Origin: Deinococcus aquaedulcis
GTDB taxonomy: Bacteria; Deinococcota; Deinococci; Deinococcales; Deinococcaceae
DNA: 64,000 nt
NCBI RefSeq assembly: GCF_019693445.1
Contig: NZ_JAHRBL010000001.1
Coordinates: forward strand, 62,001-126,000
Direction of reading: 5' to 3'
The translations under genes and the position numbers were made by a program. Below, one piece after another: positions 60,024-64,000 of the stretch (position 1 is its first letter; each line of letters starts with the position of its first letter). A model generated the notes under the pieces. The model was given only the letters and a program-made list of their open reading frames with translations, was not told where the DNA came from and did not search any database.

Positions 60024-61728
60024 GGCGCCAAGCAAAAAAGGCCTGGTGGGCGTGCTCAAAACCACCGCCGATCTGCTGGACCTGCTGGGCTCAGCCGACA
60101 ATGCCTTTCGCGCCCAGGCGTTTCGCAGCGCCGCCCGCAGCCTGGAGAGCCTGGACGCCGAGGCCGACACCCTGATCGCCGCCGGGTTTGCTGGGGTGCC
60201 CAAGGTGGGCAAGACAATCGCGGCGGACCTGCTGGCCTACGCGCGCGGCGGGGTGTTCGCGCCGTTGGAAGACGCCGCCAGCCTCATTCCAGCCGGGGTG
60301 CTGAGCCTGTTCCGGGTGCGCGGGCTGGGCCCCAAGAAGATCCGGGCGCTGTGGGACGCGGGCATTGATTCCCTCGAAGGCCTGCGCGAGGCCTGTCGCG
60401 ACGGCCGGGTGGCGGCCCTGCGCGGTTTCGGCCCCAAGAGTGCCGCTGGCTTTCTGGGCGCGGTGGAGTTCGCCCTGGCCTCGCAGGAGCGCCAGCACCT
60501 CAGCACCGCGTGCGAGGTGACCGAGCTGCTGTGCCGGCAACTGGCCGCCTTTGACCCCCGCCCGGGCGGCGACGTGCGCCGGGGCCTGGACACGGTGCGG
60601 GCTGCGCGCGTAACCGTGACGGGACACCCCGATGCCCTGGGCACGGCCCTGGCGGGGGTCGTTGAGGGCCTTGCCCCGTTGGAAGGCCGCCCCGTGCTGG
60701 CCGGACGGCTGGACGGCGTGCCCGTCGAGGTGGCCTTTGCGCCCACCTCAGCGGTGCGCGGCGCCCTGGACCTGACGATGGGCGGCAGCGCGCCCTACCG
60801 CGAGGGCCTGCAGGCTGCCGCCCGTGCCCTAGGCCTGGAACTGAGCGGCCACGGCCTGCTTCGCCAGGGACAGCCGCTGGACACCCCCACCGAGGCCGAG
60901 GTGGCCCAGGCCCTGCAACTCGCGCTGCGCCCCGCCGAGTACCGCGAACCCGAACACGACGACCTGTGGCCCACGCTGCCCCACCCAGATGAACTGGTCA
61001 CTGTGCAGAGCCTGCGCGGCATGCTGCACACCCATTCCACGTGGTCCGACGGCGCGGCCAGCATTGCCGAGTTGGCGGGGGAAGTCGTGCGCCTGGGCCA
61101 CGGCTACCTGGGCACCGGGGACCACTCGCGCGCCGCGCACTACGCGGGCGGCCTGAGCCTTGAGCGCCTGCAGGCCCAGCTGAAGGAAATCCGCGAGTTG
61201 CAGGCGGCCGGGCTGCCCATCGTGGCGGGCGCCGAGGTGGATATTCTGGAAGACGGTTCTCTGGACTACCCGGACGACGTGCTGCAGGAGCTGGATTACG
61301 TGGTGGCCAGCGTGCACAGCCTCTTTAACCTGGACGCCGCGCGCCAGACCGAACGCCTGATCCGCGCCGCGCAGCACCCGCTGGTCACCATTCTGGGCCA
61401 CCCCACGGGGCGCCTGCTGCTGCGCCGCCCCGGCTACGCGCTGGACCTGGACGCGGTGCTGGCCGCGTGCGAGGCGAGCGGCACGGTGGTGGAAATCAAC
61501 GCCAATGCCTACCGCCTGGACCTGGACTGGCGCGTGGCCCTGCGCTGGCGCGAGCGCCTGACCTTTGCCATCAACACCGATGCCCACGTGCCCGCCGGCC
61601 TGGCCGACGCAAAATACGGCGTGATGGTGGCCCGGAAAGCTGGCCTGACCCCAGCGCAGGTGGTCAACACCCTGGACCGCGAGGCGTTTCTGGCCTTTGT
61701 GCAGGCGCAGCGGGCGGCCCGGGGCTAG
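60016..61728 (+). CDS. polX: PolX-family protein with PHP nuclease domain; polymerase site degraded
   Basis: 570 residues, the bacterial PolX layout: N-terminal HhH region (about 1-110, PKVGKTIAADLL and VRGLGPKKIRALWDAG), palm/thumb region, and a C-terminal PHP domain from about 334 (MLHTHSTWSDG, GTGDHSR, GAEVDIL, VASVHSL, GHPTGR, NTDAHV, all metal ligands present). The palm motif expected as GSxRR...ETVxDxD reads GGDVRRGLDTVRAAR, so both catalytic Asp are lost, and the third carboxylate position reads VEVAFAP. It is probably a PHP 3'-5' nuclease in base excision repair. Overlaps the upstream phosphatase gene. Confidence 0.93.
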   Translation: MPEAPSKKGLVGVLKTTADLLDLLGSADNAFRAQAFRSAARSLESLDAEADTLIAAGFAGVPKVGKTIAADLLAYARGGVFAPLEDAASLIPAGVLSLFRVRGLGPKKIRALWDAGIDSLEGLREACRDGRVAALRGFGPKSAAGFLGAVEFALASQERQHLSTACEVTELLCRQLAAFDPRPGGDVRRGLDTVRAARVTVTGHPDALGTALAGVVEGLAPLEGRPVLAGRLDGVPVEVAFAPTSAVRGALDLTMGGSAPYREGLQAAARALGLELSGHGLLRQGQPLDTPTEAEVAQALQLALRPAEYREPEHDDLWPTLPHPDELVTVQSLRGMLHTHSTWSDGAASIAELAGEVVRLGHGYLGTGDHSRAAHYAGGLSLERLQAQLKEIRELQAAGLPIVAGAEVDILEDGSLDYPDDVLQELDYVVASVHSLFNLDAARQTERLIRAAQHPLVTILGHPTGRLLLRRPGYALDLDAVLAACEASGTVVEINANAYRLDLDWRVALRWRERLTFAINTDAHVPAGLADAKYGVMVARKAGLTPAQVVNTLDREAFLAFVQAQRAARG

Positions 61729-61773
61729 GTCTACGCAGCAAAGCGGAGGCGGCCACAGACGCCGCCCCGCCCA

Positions 61774-62343
61774 TTACCAGATCTCCCACATGACGCCCAG
61801 GCGGCGCGGCTGGGGATCAAGGGCTTCGGCGCGTTCCAGGTCGCCCTGCTGGGCCAGGCGGCAGATCGCCCGGCCGGCCCGGCGCCAGCGCCGTCGGGCC
61901 ACGCGGGTCGCCGAAGAAACGCCGCCCCTCAGGCCGCCCCGTTTCAGCCAGCGCCGGGCCTGCGCCTGCCGAAAACGGACCACGGTTTCTTCCAGTTCCC
62001 AGGTCATGACGGGCGTACGAAAAGGGGCGCCCAGTCGCTGGGCAAACCCCACCCGGTACCCCACCACGGCCCAGTGCGGCCTGGGTTTGCGGCGCCAGCG
62101 CCGCACCGGCTCCAGCACCGAGCCCGGATGCTGGGAGGCCATCACCTGCGCGGGAACCCACTCTTCAAACTGCCTCAGTTCGCACCACTGCCGCCGGGGC
62201 CACGCGACCTGAACGGCCCGGGGCTTCCCGTAACCGAAGAATGGCTGAATGTGGTGCGCAAGACGACGGGCGACAAGGCGGCGCGTGTGCTGTTCATAAG
62301 GAACTCGGGTGAGCCGAAGGCGAGGGGTGAGCGAGGCGAACAC
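61774..62343 (-). CDS. Arg-rich hypothetical protein
   Basis: 189 residues if it begins at ATG 62343, but the first 20-30 residues are encoded next to a repeat and may not be translated. Trp- and Arg-rich C-terminal half (ARRRWRRAGRAICRLAQQGDLERAEALDPQPRRLG). No family recognised. The opposite strand also has an open frame here, but this strand looks more protein-like. Convergent with polX. Confidence 0.5.
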   Translation of the reverse strand: MFASLTPRLRLTRVPYEQHTRRLVARRLAHHIQPFFGYGKPRAVQVAWPRRQWCELRQFEEWVPAQVMASQHPGSVLEPVRRWRRKPRPHWAVVGYRVGFAQRLGAPFRTPVMTWELEETVVRFRQAQARRWLKRGGLRGGVSSATRVARRRWRRAGRAICRLAQQGDLERAEALDPQPRRLGVMWEIW

Positions 62344-62349
62344 GAGAGA

Positions 62350-62423
62350 ATACGGGACTCCGGCGATGGAAAAGCATATTTGTGCTCTTCCGAATATGCT
62401 TTGGAATCAGAGGAGTCCCGTAT
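62350..62423. repeat. Nested palindromic repeat element
   Basis: A 12-bp outer stem ATACGGGACTCC/GGAGTCCCGTAT (62350-62361 with 62412-62423) and a 10-bp inner stem AAAGCATATT/AATATGCTTT (62371-62380 with 62393-62402). It is much AT-richer than its surroundings. The ATACGG end resembles that of the repeat at 32361. Small noncoding repeat or MITE-like element. Confidence 0.7.
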
Positions 62424-62620
62424 CACACGCCCATAAACGTCCGGCCAGAGCAGGCCCCCTCCAAAGGGCCTACTGGGTGTCGTCTCGCCAGGTCAGCCCC
62501 ATAAGGATAGGCGCGGGCCTGCATCGGTGCATCCGCCAAGCAGCTCAGGCGAGCAGCCGTTCAGGGCGACCCTCTTCTGCAGGCCCCTGGAACGGCCACA
62601 GGGCACGGTCCCCGTCCGTT

Positions 62621-63601
62621 TCAGCCATACCGCTTTTCCAGCAACTCGGCCAGGGCCTGCCACTCGGCCTGTTTGGCTTCGGGCAACTGGCGGGCCAGGT
62701 TCGCCAGGTAGCGGCCCAGATGGCTGCGGGTCAAGGCGCCGGGGTCCACGCCCAGTTCGCTGGCGGCTTCGGGAATCAGCACGTCGGCCATGGGGCCAAT
62801 CAGGCGGGTCAGGTTCCAGTGCAGATCTTCTAAAAAGGCCGGGCCCAGCGGCGGCTCGGGCTGGGCATGGCGGCCCAGGGCGCGTTCCAGCACGCCGCCT
62901 TCGGTGGTCTGGTCCAGCATGTGGTCAAAGGCGGCCGTGGCCCCCACGGCGTCGCCCCGAATCACGCCGTGGATGATCGCCTCGTGCGTGGCGTACAGCG
63001 CCGGAAACCGCCCGCCCCGCAGCAGCTCGGTGCTCACGGCGCGCAGCACATTGGCCAGCGGCATGTGAATGGCCCGCAGCAGCCGCAGCACCACCGGATT
63101 GCCCGCTGCCTGCGCCACAGCGAGGTGCAGCGCGAGGTCCGCCTGAATGAACTGCTCCGGGTCCCCCTGCACGTCACGCATGGCGTGCAGGTGCCCCAGC
63201 AGCTCGGCGCGCTGCTCGGGGGTCGCGCGCCGGGCAGCCTGGGCAATGGTGTAGTGCTCCAGCACCTGCCGGGTATCCAGAAAGGCGCGGGCTTCGGTCT
63301 CGTCGTGGACCACTCCCAGCCACAGGTTGATGCTGGGGGCCTGCTGGGTGACGGGCAGCACCACCGTGCCACGCCCGGGCCGGGCGTCCACCACGCCGCT
63401 GGCCGAGAGAATGCTGATGGCCTCGCGAACGGCCGCCACGCTGGTGCCGTAGCGGGTGGCGAGTTCGCGCTGGCTGGGGAGGGTGTCGCCGGGGCGCAGC
63501 TGGCCGTCCAGCAACAGGGCCTGCAGGTGCGCGGCGATGTGCTCGCCCAGCGAGCGTTTGTCCAGGGGCTCGGGGGAAAAGGCGCCGCTGCCCTCGCTCA
63601 T
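62621..63601 (-). CDS. FadR/GntR-family transcriptional regulator
   Basis: 326 residues. N-terminal GntR winged helix (LRPGDTLPSQRELATRYGTSVAAVREAISILSASGVV) and C-terminal FCD ligand-binding domain (LDTRQVLEHYTIAQAARRATPEQR...ADLALHLAVAQAAGN, ATHEAIIHGVIRGD), longer than the usual 230 residues by a C-terminal extension of about 80. Responds to an organic acid or fatty acid ligand, unknown here. ATG 63601 overlaps the stop of the HAMP gene as ATGA. Confidence 0.92.
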   Translation of the reverse strand: MSEGSGAFSPEPLDKRSLGEHIAAHLQALLLDGQLRPGDTLPSQRELATRYGTSVAAVREAISILSASGVVDARPGRGTVVLPVTQQAPSINLWLGVVHDETEARAFLDTRQVLEHYTIAQAARRATPEQRAELLGHLHAMRDVQGDPEQFIQADLALHLAVAQAAGNPVVLRLLRAIHMPLANVLRAVSTELLRGGRFPALYATHEAIIHGVIRGDAVGATAAFDHMLDQTTEGGVLERALGRHAQPEPPLGPAFLEDLHWNLTRLIGPMADVLIPEAASELGVDPGALTRSHLGRYLANLARQLPEAKQAEWQALAELLEKRYG

Positions 63602-64000
63602 GGGCGGCCCCCCGGGCGCAGGCGACTCAGGGCGAGGTGCAGGCTCACGCGCAGGCGCTCAATGGCGCTGATCAGGTCCCCCAGTTCGTCGGGGCGGCCC
63701 CCGGGGCGAATCTGAATAGGCCCGTCCAGCTGCCCCAGGCTGGCCTGCTGCGCGGCCTCGGTGATCGCCAGAATCACGCCCACCACGCGGCGCACCGCCC
63801 AGTAGGCCACCAGGGCCGCGATCATCGCCGTGACGGCGCAGGCCAGCAGCACCAGCAGCAGTTGTCGGTGCAGCGCCGTGTTCAGGCTGCCCAGCGTGAC
63901 GCCAATAGCCAGATGAAACAGTGGCTGCCCGGCCGGGGCGGCCTCGCCGGGCAGGCGAAGCACGCGCCCCGCTGGCGTGTCGTACACGTCCAGCTGCGTG
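63598..64000 (-). CDS. HAMP-domain membrane protein, partial
   Basis: C-terminal 133 residues; the frame is open to the window edge, so the N-terminus is missing. A short extracytoplasmic end (VYDTPAGRVLRLPG), a membrane segment (LLLVLLACAVTAMIAALVAYWA), and a HAMP domain (RRVVGVILAITEAAQQASLGQLDGPIQI...DELGDLISAIERLRVSL) that ends the protein with no kinase or cyclase output. Overlap with the FadR-type gene by ATGA suggests sensing and regulation are linked. Confidence 0.85.
   Translation of the reverse strand, partial: TQLDVYDTPAGRVLRLPGEAAPAGQPLFHLAIGVTLGSLNTALHRQLLLVLLACAVTAMIAALVAYWAVRRVVGVILAITEAAQQASLGQLDGPIQIRPGGRPDELGDLISAIERLRVSLHLALSRLRPGGRP

Overview
The window is high-GC bacterial DNA that most resembles the genus Deinococcus. 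This is an inference from gene content and habits: sbcDC beside recR/ybaB, a PHP-fused PolX, a Mn catalase, an argC/argF operon, secreted nuclease and carboxypeptidase lipoproteins, palindromic small repeats, and very many start codons lying 6-9 bases after a TANNNT -10 box with no Shine-Dalgarno (leaderless mRNAs, known to be abundant in Deinococcus). Nothing indicates a plasmid, prophage, insertion sequence, CRISPR array or rRNA operon. Three tRNAs (Val-GAC, Cys-GCA, Arg-CCG) are present, all on the minus strand.

Layout. 0-5 kb: a secreted nuclease gene whose start lies inside a small ORF with a lasso-RiPP leader motif; divergent from it, a 20-codon ORF is coupled to an HPr-kinase-like gene. 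5-12 kb: hslO, an OppA/DppA-type binding lipoprotein, and a NarL-type response regulator with a GAF/PAS histidine kinase. 12-18 kb: envelope genes (NodB/YkoP-like pseudo-deacetylase, GT4 and GT2 glycosyltransferases, MFS transporter, polysaccharide deacetylase). 18-24 kb: DNA repair block recR-ybaB against sbcD-sbcC, then a YacL-like PIN/TRAM protein. 24-31 kb: tRNAs, a GDPD lipoprotein, a DsbA-like protein, a PadR operon, and thrS behind a leader-peptide attenuator candidate. 31-41 kb: membrane PH-domain protein, acetyltransferases, phosphotransferase, two DUF805 paralogues around a phosphatase, glutaredoxin, infC, a glycogen-debranching enzyme and NrtR behind a Cys-rich leaderless uORF. 40-50 kb: Zn alcohol dehydrogenase, SRPBCC protein, Mn catalase, PGI/PMI-like SIS protein, parvulin-type PPIase, DUF4142 protein, trpS-scpA. 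50-57 kb: six-gene chain argF-DUF6882-GNAT-Nudix-HNH-argC, mostly joined by four-base ATGA overlaps, then an M14 carboxypeptidase. 57-64 kb: two ABC permeases, HisK-type PHP phosphatase with polX, an Arg-rich hypothetical, and a FadR-type regulator behind a HAMP membrane protein cut by the window edge.

The most unusual material is regulatory or peptide-scale: the orphan RiPP-like locus at 3.5-4.8 kb, the thrS leader, and a recurrent arrangement in which a short ORF, often leaderless, ends on the start codon of the main gene (HPr-kinase-like, GT4, NrtR, PPIase). Another notable point is a PolX that appears to have lost all polymerase carboxylates but kept its PHP nuclease ligands. All assignments come from reading sequence by eye; no database search was run.
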